Assembly (NCBI GenBank): GCA_036510065.1 | Contig: DATCEO010000017.1 | Coordinates: 1-64,000, forward strand | Reading direction: 5' to 3' | Origin: DASUBV01 sp036510065 | GTDB taxonomy: Bacteria; Actinomycetota; Actinomycetes; Streptosporangiales; Streptosporangiaceae | DNA: 64,000 nucleotides | Part shown: piece after piece, positions 24,081 through 33,306 of the stretch | Position numbering within the stretch: position 1 is the first letter of the stretch | Layout: the number at the start of each line of letters is the position of its first letter | Made by a program: the position numbers and the translations under genes | Notes under the pieces: generated by a model | The model's database searches: none | What the model saw: only the letters and a program-made list of their open reading frames with translations | Told to the model about the DNA's origin: nothing

Positions 24081-25577
24081 CTAGGTGGCCTGGCTCACTG
24101 ACGACATGTTGAAGCCCTCGACCCGCAGCGGCGGCATGGCCGCCCGGGGGAAGGCCTCGCCGAACTCGCGCGGCAGCGTGGCCTGCGTCGACCCTGCCTC
24201 GGCCAGCCGGCCGAGCAGGGCGACGGGGCTCTCGTTGAACCGGAAGTTGTTCACCGCGCCGACCACCTCGCCGTTCTCGACCAGGTAGACGCCATCTCTG
24301 GTCAGCCCGGTCAGCAGGAGGGTCTGCGGGTCCACCTCGCGGATGTAGTACAGGCTGGTGAGCAGCAGGGCCCGCCCGGTCCGGCGGACCAGCTCCGGCA
24401 GCGAGCCGCCATGGCCCGGGGCCTCCATGATCAGGTTGTCGATCATCGGGGTGACTGGTAGCCCTGTCAGCTGCGCCGAGTGCCGGGTCTGGGTCAGCGC
24501 GGCCAGGGTTCCGGACGAGATCCACTCCGTGCGGTGCAGCGGCAGGCCGTCGTCGAACACCGAGGACCGCCGGCTCGACGCGTGGGCCGCCGCGAACGGC
24601 ACACACTCCAGGCCCGGCTCCCAGGGGTCGCTGCGCAACGTGACCGGCAGGCTGGCCAGCTGCTCGCCGATCCGGGTCGCGCCGCCGGGCCGGCTGAATA
24701 CCGTGCGCCCGTCCAGGGCGTCCCTGGCCCCGGCCGACCAGTACAGGTAGGTCATCAGGTCGGCCACGGCCGACGGCGGCAGCAGCGTCTCGTACCGGCC
24801 TGCCGGCAGCTCCACCCGCCGGGCCGCCCAGCCCAGCCGCTGCGCCAGGTCGGCCTCCAGCGCTGCCACGTCCACCTCGGCGAAGTCGCGGGTAGCCGCG
24901 CCGGTCCAGGCCGACTCGCTCAGGTCCGCGGACTTGGCATTGAGCTCCACCGTTCCGGTCGGCTGGTCGTGCCGCAGCCGCAGGCCCGTGGAGGTGGCCA
25001 GGAAGCTGGAAGTCACGGTGTGCTCGGCGAATCCGTAGAGTCGGCGGCCGCCCGCGGCCGCCACCGCGAACACAGCCCCGAGCTCGCCGGCGAACCGGCC
25101 GAACACGCCGATGTCCGTGGCGCCGGGGGGGGCGTCCCAGCCATCGGTCACCAGCCGCCCCGATCCCGGCCCCGCGCCGGCCGCGGGCGGCTGACCTGGT
25201 CCGGAGCCGGCTCCGCGCGCGGCCTGGGCGGCATGGGTCGCCGCCGCGCGCAGGTCGGCTGGCCGCAGCAGCGGCCGCGCGTCCGGCGCGGGCAGACTCT
25301 GCGCGGCCGCCTGCTGCGCCTCGGCGACCACGCTGGCCACCTGGTCATCGCGGACGGCGGCCCGCGAGACCGCGCCGACGCGGATGCCGTCGGCGCTCCG
25401 GCTGGTCGCGATGACCGTGAGGCGGCGAGACCGGGACATCCCGTTGGTGGTGAGAGTGTTGCCAGCCCAGCGCAGGTTGGCTGAGGACTGCTCGTCGGCG
25501 ATGACGATGCACTCGTCGTCGCCGGCCGCCTGCAGCGCCCGCTCGGCGGTGTCCTGCGGTGACGACCGCCCGCTCAT
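24081..25577 (-). CDS. PmbA/TldE subunit of the TldD-type metalloprotease
   Basis: 498-residue partner of TldD. In Escherichia coli the TldD/TldE heterodimer trims peptide precursors and unfolded peptides; this subunit lacks the zinc motif. C-terminal family blocks SLYYIREVDPQTLLLTGLTRDGVYLVENGEVVGAVNNFRFNESP are clear. An Ala/Gly/Pro-rich insertion lies at about 120-145. Its ATG overlaps the tldD stop by four bases, so the two form an operon and are made in equal amounts. Confidence 0.9.
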   Translation of the reverse strand: MSGRSSPQDTAERALQAAGDDECIVIADEQSSANLRWAGNTLTTNGMSRSRRLTVIATSRSADGIRVGAVSRAAVRDDQVASVVAEAQQAAAQSLPAPDARPLLRPADLRAAATHAAQAARGAGSGPGQPPAAGAGPGSGRLVTDGWDAPPGATDIGVFGRFAGELGAVFAVAAAGGRRLYGFAEHTVTSSFLATSTGLRLRHDQPTGTVELNAKSADLSESAWTGAATRDFAEVDVAALEADLAQRLGWAARRVELPAGRYETLLPPSAVADLMTYLYWSAGARDALDGRTVFSRPGGATRIGEQLASLPVTLRSDPWEPGLECVPFAAAHASSRRSSVFDDGLPLHRTEWISSGTLAALTQTRHSAQLTGLPVTPMIDNLIMEAPGHGGSLPELVRRTGRALLLTSLYYIREVDPQTLLLTGLTRDGVYLVENGEVVGAVNNFRFNESPVALLGRLAEAGSTQATLPREFGEAFPRAAMPPLRVEGFNMSSVSQAT

Positions 25578-27106
25578 GGCCGGGCCTCACGGGCGACGTT
25601 GAGGATCCGCACGCCGCGCATGACCGCCGCCGGGCAGCCGTGGCTGACCGGGGCCACCTGGCCGGGCTGGCCCTTTCCGCAGTTGAAGGCGCCGCCCAGC
25701 ACAGAGGTCTGCGGGCCGCCGACCGCTTCCATGGAGTTCCAGAAGTCGGTGGTGGTGGCCTGGTAGGCGACGTCCCGGAGCTGGCCGGCCAGGCGGCCGC
25801 CGGATATCCGGTAGAACCGCTGGCCGGTGAACTGGAAGTTGTACCGCTGCATGTCGATCGACCAGCTCTTGTCGCCGACCACGTAGATGCCGTTCTCGAC
25901 GCCGCTGATCAGGCTGGCCGTGTCTGGCCCGTCCGCGGCGGGCTGCAGGCAGACGTTGGCCATCCGCTGGATGGGCATATGCCCGGGGGAGTCGGCGAAC
26001 GCGCAGCCGTTGGACCGGCTCAGCCCGCGGAGCCCGGCGATCCGCCGGTCGAGCTGGTAGCCGGTCAGCACCCCGCCGGTGATCAGGTCCCAGGATTGCG
26101 CCGCTACCCCCTCGTCGTCGTAGCCGACGGTCGCGAGCCCGTGCTGCGCCGTCCGGTCGCCGGTCACGTGCATCAGCGGGGAGCCGTACTGCAGGGTGCC
26201 CAGCTTGTCGACGGTCGCGAAGGAGGTCCCGGCATAGGCCGCCTCGTAGCCGAGGGCCCGGTCCAGCTCCGTAGCGTGCCCGATCGACTCATGGATCGTG
26301 AGCCAGAGGTTAGAAGGATCGATAACGAGGTCGTAGCGTCCCGGCCGCACGGACGGCGCGGCCAGCTTCTGCGCCAGCAGGTCGGGCAGGGCGGCTAGCT
26401 CGGCCGGGAAGTCCCAGCCGGTCCCGGTCAGGTACTCCCAGCCCCGGCCCGCCGGCGGGGCGAGCGTCCGCATGGTCTCGAACCGGCCGCCCGGGTCGAC
26501 GGCGACGGCGGTCAGCTCGGGATGCAGCCGGACCCGTTGCTGTAGCGCCGTCGTCCCCTCGCCGCAGTAGAACTTGCACTCCCGGACCTGCAGCAGCGAG
26601 GCGTCGACGTGATCGACCCGGCTGTCGGCCAGCAGCCCGGAGCTCCAGTCGGCCAGCAGCGCGACCTTGTCGGCGACGCTGACGGAAAACGGGTCGACCA
26701 GGTAGTCCGAGACCCAGCTGACGCGGCCGTGGGCGGGCTCGTCGGCCAGCTCCACGCGCTCCGCGGCCAGCGGAGCGGCCACGCGCGCCACGTCGACGGC
26801 CTCGGCGGCGGCGCGGATCGCGGCCTCGGCGGTCAGGTCGGCCGTGGCCGCGAAGCCCCAGGCGCCATCGACGATGACGCGGACCGCGATCCCCAGGTCG
26901 TCGCTGTCGTGCAGCGTCTCCAGGCTGCCGTCGGACAGGCCGAGCTGCTGGCCGCACACGCGCTCCGCGCGGAAATCGGAGTACCGCGCGCCCAGGTCAT
27001 GCGCATGCTGCCGGGCCGCGTCCGCCATGGCCTGGAGCGGGTACGCGGTGAACTCCGGGTCGATGGCCGCGGCTTCGTCCCGCTGGCCCGGCTGGCTGTC
27101 CCTCAC
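25574..27106 (-). CDS. tldD: TldD, catalytic subunit of the TldD/PmbA metalloprotease
   Basis: 510 residues with the zinc motif HESIGHATELDRALGYE (HExxxH) at about 263-279, the catalytic signature of TldD. Other family blocks are GFAATADLTAEAA and the C-terminal GGAFNCGKGQPGQ. It pairs with the PmbA-type subunit encoded directly after it. The start is GTG with a TAGGTT box 8 nt before it and no ribosome-binding site, hinting at a leaderless or near-leaderless transcript. Confidence 0.93.
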   Translation of the reverse strand: MRDSQPGQRDEAAAIDPEFTAYPLQAMADAARQHAHDLGARYSDFRAERVCGQQLGLSDGSLETLHDSDDLGIAVRVIVDGAWGFAATADLTAEAAIRAAAEAVDVARVAAPLAAERVELADEPAHGRVSWVSDYLVDPFSVSVADKVALLADWSSGLLADSRVDHVDASLLQVRECKFYCGEGTTALQQRVRLHPELTAVAVDPGGRFETMRTLAPPAGRGWEYLTGTGWDFPAELAALPDLLAQKLAAPSVRPGRYDLVIDPSNLWLTIHESIGHATELDRALGYEAAYAGTSFATVDKLGTLQYGSPLMHVTGDRTAQHGLATVGYDDEGVAAQSWDLITGGVLTGYQLDRRIAGLRGLSRSNGCAFADSPGHMPIQRMANVCLQPAADGPDTASLISGVENGIYVVGDKSWSIDMQRYNFQFTGQRFYRISGGRLAGQLRDVAYQATTTDFWNSMEAVGGPQTSVLGGAFNCGKGQPGQVAPVSHGCPAAVMRGVRILNVAREARP

Positions 27107-27114
27107 GACCCGCC

Positions 27115-27120
27115 AACCTA
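27115..27120 (-). promoter_or_regulatory. -10 box of tldD
   Basis: TAGGTT on the minus strand, 8 nt before the GTG start. It matches the TANNNT pattern seen ahead of other genes in the window that lack a ribosome-binding site. Confidence 0.3.
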
Positions 27121-27733
27121 TCCTGGCCGCTGCGGGCCGCGCTCAATGGGCGCTACTTAATGAGCCCGGTACCGGTGGCATCTGGCCGGTCCGGCGCAGC
27201 AAAGGCCGGGGACGGCTAACCACGCGTTACTATCTACGGTGCCGTTGACAGAGCGTAACAAAGGCCCAGAAAACTAACGCCAGGTAACTATCGCGGTTTG
27301 ATAACGCTGAGTCACAAAAACGGCGTGATAGTCGCCGTTCGTTAAACGCAGCGTTGCCAGGCTTAGCATCGGCCAAACCCGCGGCCGCACCGAGCGGGTC
27401 GCCATCAAACGCTGCTTCCGGCCGCTCGGAGCTCGCCATCGGCCCATAACCGCCCCGCCCTCCCGGGACGCGTGACTGCTAAACGATGGCGTTAACGCGT
27501 GAGAGAACGGCTTGCAAAGCACCGGGTCGTTAGCACCCTGCCGTAAACCCATCCCGGGCATCATGCCGCTAACACCGTGCCAAAAACAATATGCGGCCAG
27601 CATCATGCTGCGTCCGGCGGCCCGGCTTCCGCCCGCGGCCCGCGACCGGATATGTTGGGCACCGCTTTGGCGGCGACCGGCTAGGCTCTCGCGCGCCTGA
27701 GCCCAGATCCCGCTGACCGGAGGTACCCCGCAG
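27121..27733. other. Long spacer rich in TAAC/GTTA words
   Basis: No gene is supported between divergent tldD and fabG. About 370 bases (27215-27580) carry around a dozen TAAC/GTTA or closely related TAAAC/GTTAG words, for example at 27217, 27226, 27256, 27276, 27285, 27300, 27341, 27446, 27491 and 27569. They lie on both strands and the stretch is clearly less GC-rich than its surroundings. A TAGGCT box at 27682-27687 is a possible -10 for fabG. The cluster may be a multi-site regulatory region. Confidence 0.45.
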
Positions 27734-28438
27734 ATGAGCCGTTCCGTCCTGGTGACCGGCGGGAACCGCGGGATCGGACTGGCCATCGCCCAGCGGCTGG
27801 CGGCCGATGGCGACCAGGTCACCGTCACCTCCCGCTCCGGCGAGAAGATCGACGGGCTGACCGTCGTGCGCTGCGACGTGCGGGACGCGGCGCAGGTCGA
27901 CGCGGCGTTCGCGGCCGCCGAGCAGGAGCACGGACCGGTCGAGGTGGTGGTGGCCAACGCCGGGATCACCCGCGACCAGCTGCTCGCGCTGATGAGCGAG
28001 GAGAGCTTCGCCGACGTCATCGATACCAACCTGACCGGCGCCTACCGGGTCGCCCGGCGCGCGGTGCGGGGCATGATGAAGCTGCGCCGGGGGCGGCTGA
28101 TCTTCATCTCCTCCGTGGTCGGCATGCTGGGCTCGGGCGGCCAGGCCAACTACGCGGCCTCCAAGGCGGGCCTGATCGGCCTCGCGCGCTCGCTGGCCCG
28201 CGAGCTGGGGTCGCGCAACATCACGGCCAACGTGGTGGCCCCGGGGTTCGTCGACACCGACATGACCGACGCGCTGCCGCAGGACCGGAAGAAGACCATC
28301 CTGACCGGCATCCCGCTGGGCCGGATGGCGGCCGCGCACGAGGTCGCGGCCGCCGTGGCCTTCCTGGCCGGCCCGGACGCGGCTTACATCACCGGGGCGG
28401 TGCTGCCGGTGGACGGCGGCCTGGGCATGGGCCACTAG
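27734..28438 (+). CDS. fabG: FabG, 3-oxoacyl-ACP reductase (SDR)
   Basis: NADPH-dependent reductase of the fatty-acid elongation cycle, 234 residues. Cofactor motif TGGNRGIGLAIA (about 8-19), NAG at NAGITRD, catalytic Ser (FISSVVG) and YAASK, and the C-terminal VDGGLGMGH are all in place. CGGAGG lies about 10 nt before the ATG. fabI follows after 14 nt, the same order as in mycobacterial fabG1-inhA, so the pair is very likely one operon. Confidence 0.92.
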   Translation: MSRSVLVTGGNRGIGLAIAQRLAADGDQVTVTSRSGEKIDGLTVVRCDVRDAAQVDAAFAAAEQEHGPVEVVVANAGITRDQLLALMSEESFADVIDTNLTGAYRVARRAVRGMMKLRRGRLIFISSVVGMLGSGGQANYAASKAGLIGLARSLARELGSRNITANVVAPGFVDTDMTDALPQDRKKTILTGIPLGRMAAAHEVAAAVAFLAGPDAAYITGAVLPVDGGLGMGH

Positions 28439-28452
28439 CGAAGGAGATCGCG

Positions 28453-29217
28453 ATGAGCATCCTGGACGGCAAGCGGATCCTGGTCACCGGGGTCCTGACC
28501 GACGCCTCCATCGCCTTCCACGTCGCGCGGGTCGCGCAGCAGGAGGGCGCCACCGTCATCCTGACCGGATTCGGGCGGCTGAGCCTGGTGGAGCGGATCG
28601 CCAGGCGGCTCCCCGACCCGCCGCCGGTGCTGGAACTGGACGTGACCGATACCGATCACCTGGACTCGCTCGCGGCGCGGGTGTCGGAGCACGTCGACGG
28701 GCTGGACGGCGTCGTGCACGGGATCGCGTTCGCGCCGGGGACGGCCATGGGCGGCAATTTCCTGGACACCCCGTGGTCCGATGTGGCCACCGCCGTGCGG
28801 GTGTCGGCGTACTCCCTGAAGGCGCTGGCCATGGCCGCGGTCCCGCTGATGGGCAACGGCGGCTCGGTAGTGGGGATGGACTTCGACGCCACCCTGGCCT
28901 GGCCGGTCTACGACTGGATGGGCGTGGCCAAGGCCGCCCTGGAGGCGACGGCCCGCTACCTGGCCCGCGATCTCGGGCCGCGCCGCATCCGGGTCAACCT
29001 CATGGCCGCTGGCCCGCTGAAGACGATGGCCGCCAAGAGCATTCCCGGCTTCGACCAGTTCCACGAGATGTGGCCGCAGCGGGCGCCGCTCGGCTGGAAC
29101 CTGTCCGATCCCGAGCCCGCGGCGCGCGGCGTCGTGGCCCTGCTGTCCGACTGGTTTCCCGCCACTACCGGCGAGATCGTGCATGTGGACGGCGGCGCCC
29201 ACGCGATGGGCGTCTGA
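28453..29217 (+). CDS. fabI: FabI/InhA-type enoyl-ACP reductase
   Basis: NADH-dependent reductase for the last step of each elongation round, 254 residues. The FabI-type cofactor motif GVLTDASIAFHVA replaces the usual SDR glycine pattern. The catalytic set YDWMGVAKAALEA (Tyr-x6-Lys) and the substrate-loop region AAGPLKTMAAKSIPGF are those of InhA/FabI, the target of isoniazid and triclosan in other bacteria. AAGGAGA precedes the ATG. Cotranscribed with fabG. Confidence 0.94.
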   Translation: MSILDGKRILVTGVLTDASIAFHVARVAQQEGATVILTGFGRLSLVERIARRLPDPPPVLELDVTDTDHLDSLAARVSEHVDGLDGVVHGIAFAPGTAMGGNFLDTPWSDVATAVRVSAYSLKALAMAAVPLMGNGGSVVGMDFDATLAWPVYDWMGVAKAALEATARYLARDLGPRRIRVNLMAAGPLKTMAAKSIPGFDQFHEMWPQRAPLGWNLSDPEPAARGVVALLSDWFPATTGEIVHVDGGAHAMGV

Positions 29218-29257
29218 CTGGCCCGCGCCCTGCGGCGCAGGCATTCGGTGTACCCCA

Positions 29258-29263
29258 TAGAGT
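29258..29263 (+). promoter_or_regulatory. -10 box of the phosphomutase-like gene (leaderless)
   Basis: TAGAGT ends 6 nt before the GTG start. No ribosome-binding site is present between them. Confidence 0.4.
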
Positions 29264-29269
29264 CATCGG

Positions 29270-29974
29270 GTGACTCTGGTTCTGGTGGTGCGTCATGGCC
29301 TCACGGCTGCGACGGGAACGGCGCTGACCGGCTGGACGCCCGGCATCTCCCTGGATGACCGGGGCCGGGCGCAGGCCAAGGCGGTCGGGGACCGGCTGGC
29401 CGAGGTGCCGATCGACGCCATCATCACCAGCCCGCTCGACCGGTGCCGGGAGACCGCCGAGGCCATCGCGAACGCCCGCGCGGGATCGTCGCTGGCGGTC
29501 CAGGTCGACGAGCGGGTCGGTGAGTGCCACTACGGCGACTGGACGGGCCAGCCCCTGAGGCGGCTGGCCAAGGAGCCGCTCTGGCGGGTCGTGCAGGCTC
29601 ATCCGAGCGCCGTGCGCTTTCCCGGCGCCGACGGCGAGTCCATGCTCGACATGCAGCACCGGGCCGTCAGCGCCGTACGGGACTGGAACGAGCGCCTGGG
29701 CAGCGGCGCCGTCTACGTCATCTGCTCACACGGCGATGTGATCAAGTCCATCCTCACCGATAGCCTGGGCATGCACTTGGACATGTGCCAGCGCATCCAG
29801 GTGGATCCATGCTCGCTCAGCGTCATCCGTTACACGCCACTGCGTCCATTCGTCCTGCGGATGAACGACACCGGCGGGGACGTGAGCAGCCTGAAGAGAC
29901 CAAGCAGGGAGTCGTCCGGCGCGTCAGCCCGGCACGAGGAGGACGCGCAGGTAGGCGGCGGCGCGGGAGGATAG
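29270..29974 (+). CDS. Histidine phosphatase, MSMEG_4193-type phosphomutase family
   Basis: 234 residues. The catalytic RHG motif is LVVRHGLTAATG near the N-terminus, with the second catalytic His in ICSHGDVIKSILTD and the acidic residue in ERVGECHYGDWTG. This matches the MSMEG_4193 subgroup, whose substrate is unknown. The last 40 residues are polar and low in complexity. The gene begins a run (DUF3090, PI3/4-kinase-like, then PAC2 on the other strand) that is conserved together in actinobacteria. Confidence 0.85.
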   Translation: MTLVLVVRHGLTAATGTALTGWTPGISLDDRGRAQAKAVGDRLAEVPIDAIITSPLDRCRETAEAIANARAGSSLAVQVDERVGECHYGDWTGQPLRRLAKEPLWRVVQAHPSAVRFPGADGESMLDMQHRAVSAVRDWNERLGSGAVYVICSHGDVIKSILTDSLGMHLDMCQRIQVDPCSLSVIRYTPLRPFVLRMNDTGGDVSSLKRPSRESSGASARHEEDAQVGGGAGG

Positions 29975-29978
29975 GTTC

Positions 29979-30539
29979 ATGCCGGTCTATTCGTACGACC
30001 CGCCGGAGCGATTCGTCGCGGGCACCGTCGGCCAGCCAGGAGAGCGATCGTTCTACCTGCAGGCCAGCGGCGGTGGCAGGACGACCAGCGTGGCCCTGGA
30101 AAAGGGCCAGGTCAGCCAGTTGGCTGAGCGACTGGACGAGCTCCTGGATGAGGTGCTGCGGCGCACCAGCGGGACCGCGGCCGTCCCCGCGGCGGCGCCG
30201 GTCGCGCTAGCCGACGACGGCCCGCTGGACCTGCCGCTGATGGAGGAGTTCCGGGTCGGCGCGATCGCGCTGGCCTGGGATCATGACGGCGACCGCGTGA
30301 TCATCGAGGCTCAGGAAGAGACCGATGAGCCGGTCGAGCCGCTGGCCGAGGACATCCCCGAGGACGGCCCCGCCGTGCTGCGGGTGCGCATCTCCGCGGC
30401 AGCCGCCCGGGCGTTCTCGCGGCGCGCGCTCCAGGTGGTGGGCCAGGGACGGCCGCCGTGCCCGCTGTGCGGGCTGCCGCTGGACCCGGCGGGCCATGTC
30501 TGCCCCCGGCAGAACGGGCACCGGGCAGGGCATGGCTGA
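29979..30539 (+). CDS. DUF3090 protein with C-terminal zinc-ribbon-like motif
   Basis: 186 residues, family of unknown function restricted to actinobacteria. The start PVYSYDPPERFVAGTVGQPGERSFYLQA is characteristic. The C-terminus has two Cys pairs (CPLCGLPLDPAGHVCPRQNG) that could bind zinc together with nearby residues. GGGAGG lies about 7 nt before the ATG and the upstream gene ends only four bases earlier, so they are cotranscribed. It overlaps the next gene by eight bases. Confidence 0.85.
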   Translation: MPVYSYDPPERFVAGTVGQPGERSFYLQASGGGRTTSVALEKGQVSQLAERLDELLDEVLRRTSGTAAVPAAAPVALADDGPLDLPLMEEFRVGAIALAWDHDGDRVIIEAQEETDEPVEPLAEDIPEDGPAVLRVRISAAAARAFSRRALQVVGQGRPPCPLCGLPLDPAGHVCPRQNGHRAGHG

Positions 30540-31308
30540 TCCGTCCCCCGGCGGGCGGGCTGAACGCGACCGGCAGTCGGCCCGGCCGGCCGACGAGCAG
30601 GCCGTACTGGACCTGCTCACCAGCGGCACGCTGGAGGTATCCGGCCGGCTGGTCGACGCTTCCAACCTCACCATGTTCTGCACCGTCAGCGGCGAGGCGG
30701 GCGAGGTGGCGTGCGTGTACAAGCCCGTGTCGGGCGAGCGGCCGCTCTGGGACTTCCCCGAGGGCACCCTGGCCGGGCGGGAAGTGGCCGCCTACGAGGT
30801 ATCCCGGGCGGCCGGCTGGAATGTCGTCCCGCCGACGGTGTACCGGGACGGCCCGTTCGGCCCGGGCATGTGCCAGCTGTGGATCGACATCGACGAGTCC
30901 GTCGACCTGGTGGCGCTGGCCCGCCGCGGCGACCATCCCGGCCTGCGCCAGATGGCGGTGTTCGACGCCGTGGTGAACAACGCCGACCGCAAGATCGGGC
31001 ATCTGCTCCCGGACGCCGGGGGCCATCTGTACGGCTGCGATCACGGCGTCTGCTTCGGCACCGAGTACAAGCTCCGGACCGTCCTGTGGCAGTGGCGCGG
31101 CAAGCGGCTGCCGGGTAAGGCGGTCGCGGTCCTGGAGAGAATTAACGCCATGCTCGAACCCGGCGGCGGGCTCGCCGGGCGGCTGTCCCAGTGGCTGGAC
31201 CCCGACGAGCTGGCCGCGACCCGGGCCCGGGTCGAGCTGCTGATCGAGCACAAGGTGCACCCGTTCCCGCCGGCCGACTGGCCCGCGGTGCCCTGGCCGC
31301 CGATCTAA
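30532..31308 (+). CDS. SCO1664-type protein with PI3/4-kinase-like fold
   Basis: 258 residues. The core VACVYKPVSGERPLWDFPEGTLAGREVAAYEVSRAAGWNVVPPTVYRDGPFGPG resembles the ATP lobe of atypical PI3/4-kinase-like proteins. AVFDAVVNNADRKIGHLL and YGCDHGVCF look like catalytic-loop and metal-binding segments. Substrate and activity are unknown. The overlap with DUF3090 and the conserved pairing in actinobacteria suggest a shared process. Confidence 0.82.
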   Translation: MADPSPGGRAERDRQSARPADEQAVLDLLTSGTLEVSGRLVDASNLTMFCTVSGEAGEVACVYKPVSGERPLWDFPEGTLAGREVAAYEVSRAAGWNVVPPTVYRDGPFGPGMCQLWIDIDESVDLVALARRGDHPGLRQMAVFDAVVNNADRKIGHLLPDAGGHLYGCDHGVCFGTEYKLRTVLWQWRGKRLPGKAVAVLERINAMLEPGGGLAGRLSQWLDPDELAATRARVELLIEHKVHPFPPADWPAVPWPPI

Positions 31309-31328
31309 GCGCCAACCGGCCGCGGTGC

Positions 31329-32189
31329 TTACCGGCCGCCGTGCTCGCCGCGGTCGCCGCGCCGGCGCAGGTAGCGCTCGAACTCGCGGGCGATGGCGTC
31401 CCCGCTGGCTTCCGGCAGGTCGGTCGCGTCCTTGGCCTCTTCCAGAGTCCGCACGTAGTCGGCGACCTCGGAGTCCTGCTCGGCGAGCTCGTCGACCCCG
31501 CGCTCCCAGGCCCGGGCCTCGTCGGGCAGGTCCGACAGCGGCAGCGAGATGTCCAGGATGTCCTCGACGCCGTGCAGCAGCGCCAGGGTGGCCTTGGGGC
31601 TGGGCGGCTGAGCCACGTAGTGCGGGACGGCCGCCCACAGCGAGACGGCCGGGATGCCGGCCGTCGCGCAGGCGTGCTGCAGCACCCCCACGATCCCGGT
31701 CGGGCCCTTGTAGTCCACGGGCTCCACGTGCAGCCGGGCCGCCAGGTCGGCGTCGGAGGCCCCGGCGCTGACCGGCACGGGCCTGGTGTGCGGGGAATCG
31801 GCTAGCAGCGCGCCCAGCAGGATCACGATCTCCACCTCGAGCTCGGTGAAGGCCGCCACCAGCTCGCTGCTGAACCCGCGCCAGCGCATGTTGGGCTCGA
31901 TGCCGTGCACGAGGACCAGGTCACGGCCCAGGCCGGCGGGCTGGGCTACGCTCAGCCTGGTCGTCGGCCAGACCAGCCGGTCGGTCTGGCCGTCGGTGAC
32001 CTCCATGACGGGCCTGGTGACCTGGAAGTCATAGAAGTCCTCCGGATCGACCTGGCCGATGGCCTTGGTATCCCAGGCGGTGCTGAGATGATTGATCGCT
32101 CCGGTCGCCGACTCGCCCGCATCGTTCCAGCCTTCGAATGCGGCAATCAGCGCTGGTGCGGTGAGCTTGCCGATGGCATCGAGCTCGAT
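31329..32189 (-). CDS. PAC2 family protein, no canonical start codon
   Basis: Actinobacterial relative of the proteasome assembly chaperone PAC2. The family N-terminus (IELDAIGKL, AFEGWNDAGESATGA, DFYDFQVTRPVMEV) is fully readable in frame for 62 residues before the first ATG, so that ATG (32006) is not the real start. Between it and the upstream in-frame stop (TGA, 32238-32240) there is no ATG, GTG or TTG. A strong GGAGGGAGG stands 9 nt before an ATC codon, where relatives begin (MIEL-). The start is therefore a rare ATC, or one base is wrong near 32190-32200. Total about 287 residues. The Pup-proteasome locus lies downstream. Confidence 0.75.
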   Translation of the reverse strand: MELDAIGKLTAPALIAAFEGWNDAGESATGAINHLSTAWDTKAIGQVDPEDFYDFQVTRPVMEVTDGQTDRLVWPTTRLSVAQPAGLGRDLVLVHGIEPNMRWRGFSSELVAAFTELEVEIVILLGALLADSPHTRPVPVSAGASDADLAARLHVEPVDYKGPTGIVGVLQHACATAGIPAVSLWAAVPHYVAQPPSPKATLALLHGVEDILDISLPLSDLPDEARAWERGVDELAEQDSEVADYVRTLEEAKDATDLPEASGDAIAREFERYLRRRGDRGEHGGR

Positions 32190-32435
32190 CGCCCGCCACC
32201 TCCCTCCGCAGCCCGCCTGACCCTCAGGCGAATAGTCTCAGCCTACGTGCCCGGCCCCGGCTGCCGCCGGGTCAGGTCACCTGGCACCTGCCAGGAGCCA
32301 GCCACCTGCTGCCCTCCGGGGCGGCACCCATGTTAGGGCCATCGCGGCCAGGGCGGAAAAGTCGGCCCGGCCGGGCCGGCGCCGCAGCGCTCAAGCCCGG
32401 CGGCCTCGCCAGGGCTGTCTTAGGATGGATGAGCC

Positions 32436-33140
32436 ATGTCACGAACAGTCCCGCGGTCTCTGCCAGCCGAACCGGCCGGGCACCCTCGCGGTGAGCTGCT
32501 GGGCGTCCTGTTCGACATGGATGGGCTGCTGGTCGATTCCGAACCCCTCTGGTTCGAGGTCGAAAGCTCCGTGATGTCCCGCCTCGGCGGCTCCTGGCAG
32601 GAATCGGATCAGCAGGCCCTCGTCGGCGGCTCCCTGTCGCGGAGCCTGGACTACCTCCTGACCAAGGCCGCTCGCCCCGTGCCGCGCGAGACCGTCGCGG
32701 GCTGGATGGTGGGCGGCATGGTGGAGCTCGTGAACAGCCGGTCGCTGCCCGCCATGCCGGGCGCCCGCGAGCTGCTCGCCGAGGTCGCCGCGGCGGGCGT
32801 CCCCTATGCGCTGGTGACCTCGTCGGAACGGCCCGTCATGGAGGCCGTGCTCGACCAGCTGGACGTGGCGTTCCCGGTGACCGTGTGCGGCGACGACGTC
32901 AGCAAGAGCAAGCCCGATCCGGAGCCCTACCTGCTGGCCGCGGCCAAGCTCGGCGCCGACCCGCGGCACTGCGTGGCCATCGAGGATTCCCCCAACGGGG
33001 TCGCGTCCGCGGCGGCGGCCGGCTGCCTGACGATCGCCGTGCCGAGCATGGTGCCGATCCCAGCGGCCGAGCGGAGGCTGGTCGTGGCGTCGCTGACGGA
33101 GCTGAGCCTCGACCGGTTGTATCGCCTGGCGGCGGGCTGA
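32436..33140 (+). CDS. HAD-superfamily phosphatase (beta-phosphoglucomutase-like)
   Basis: 234 residues. The nucleophile motif is LFDMDGLLVDSEP (about 26-38), motif II is VTSSERP, and motif III/IV is KSKPDPEPYLLAA with IEDSPNGVASAAAAG. This is subgroup IA with a helical cap. It probably dephosphorylates a sugar phosphate; the substrate is not evident. No ribosome-binding site is seen, but a TAGGAT box lies 9 nt before the ATG. Confidence 0.85.
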   Translation: MSRTVPRSLPAEPAGHPRGELLGVLFDMDGLLVDSEPLWFEVESSVMSRLGGSWQESDQQALVGGSLSRSLDYLLTKAARPVPRETVAGWMVGGMVELVNSRSLPAMPGARELLAEVAAAGVPYALVTSSERPVMEAVLDQLDVAFPVTVCGDDVSKSKPDPEPYLLAAAKLGADPRHCVAIEDSPNGVASAAAAGCLTIAVPSMVPIPAAERRLVVASLTELSLDRLYRLAAG

Positions 33141-33306
33141 GCTGGCCGGGTGGTTGGCGCCGGCGGGTGACGGCCCGGACTGGGAGCGCGGGCTGGGCCG
33201 GAGCTGGGAGTCGGGGCCGGTCGGAGCATGCGGGACATGTGCGACGATGGAATGAGCGGGCCTTTGGGTGGCACGCACCCGCGAGCCCCCACGAGGGGAG
33301 GCGCTC

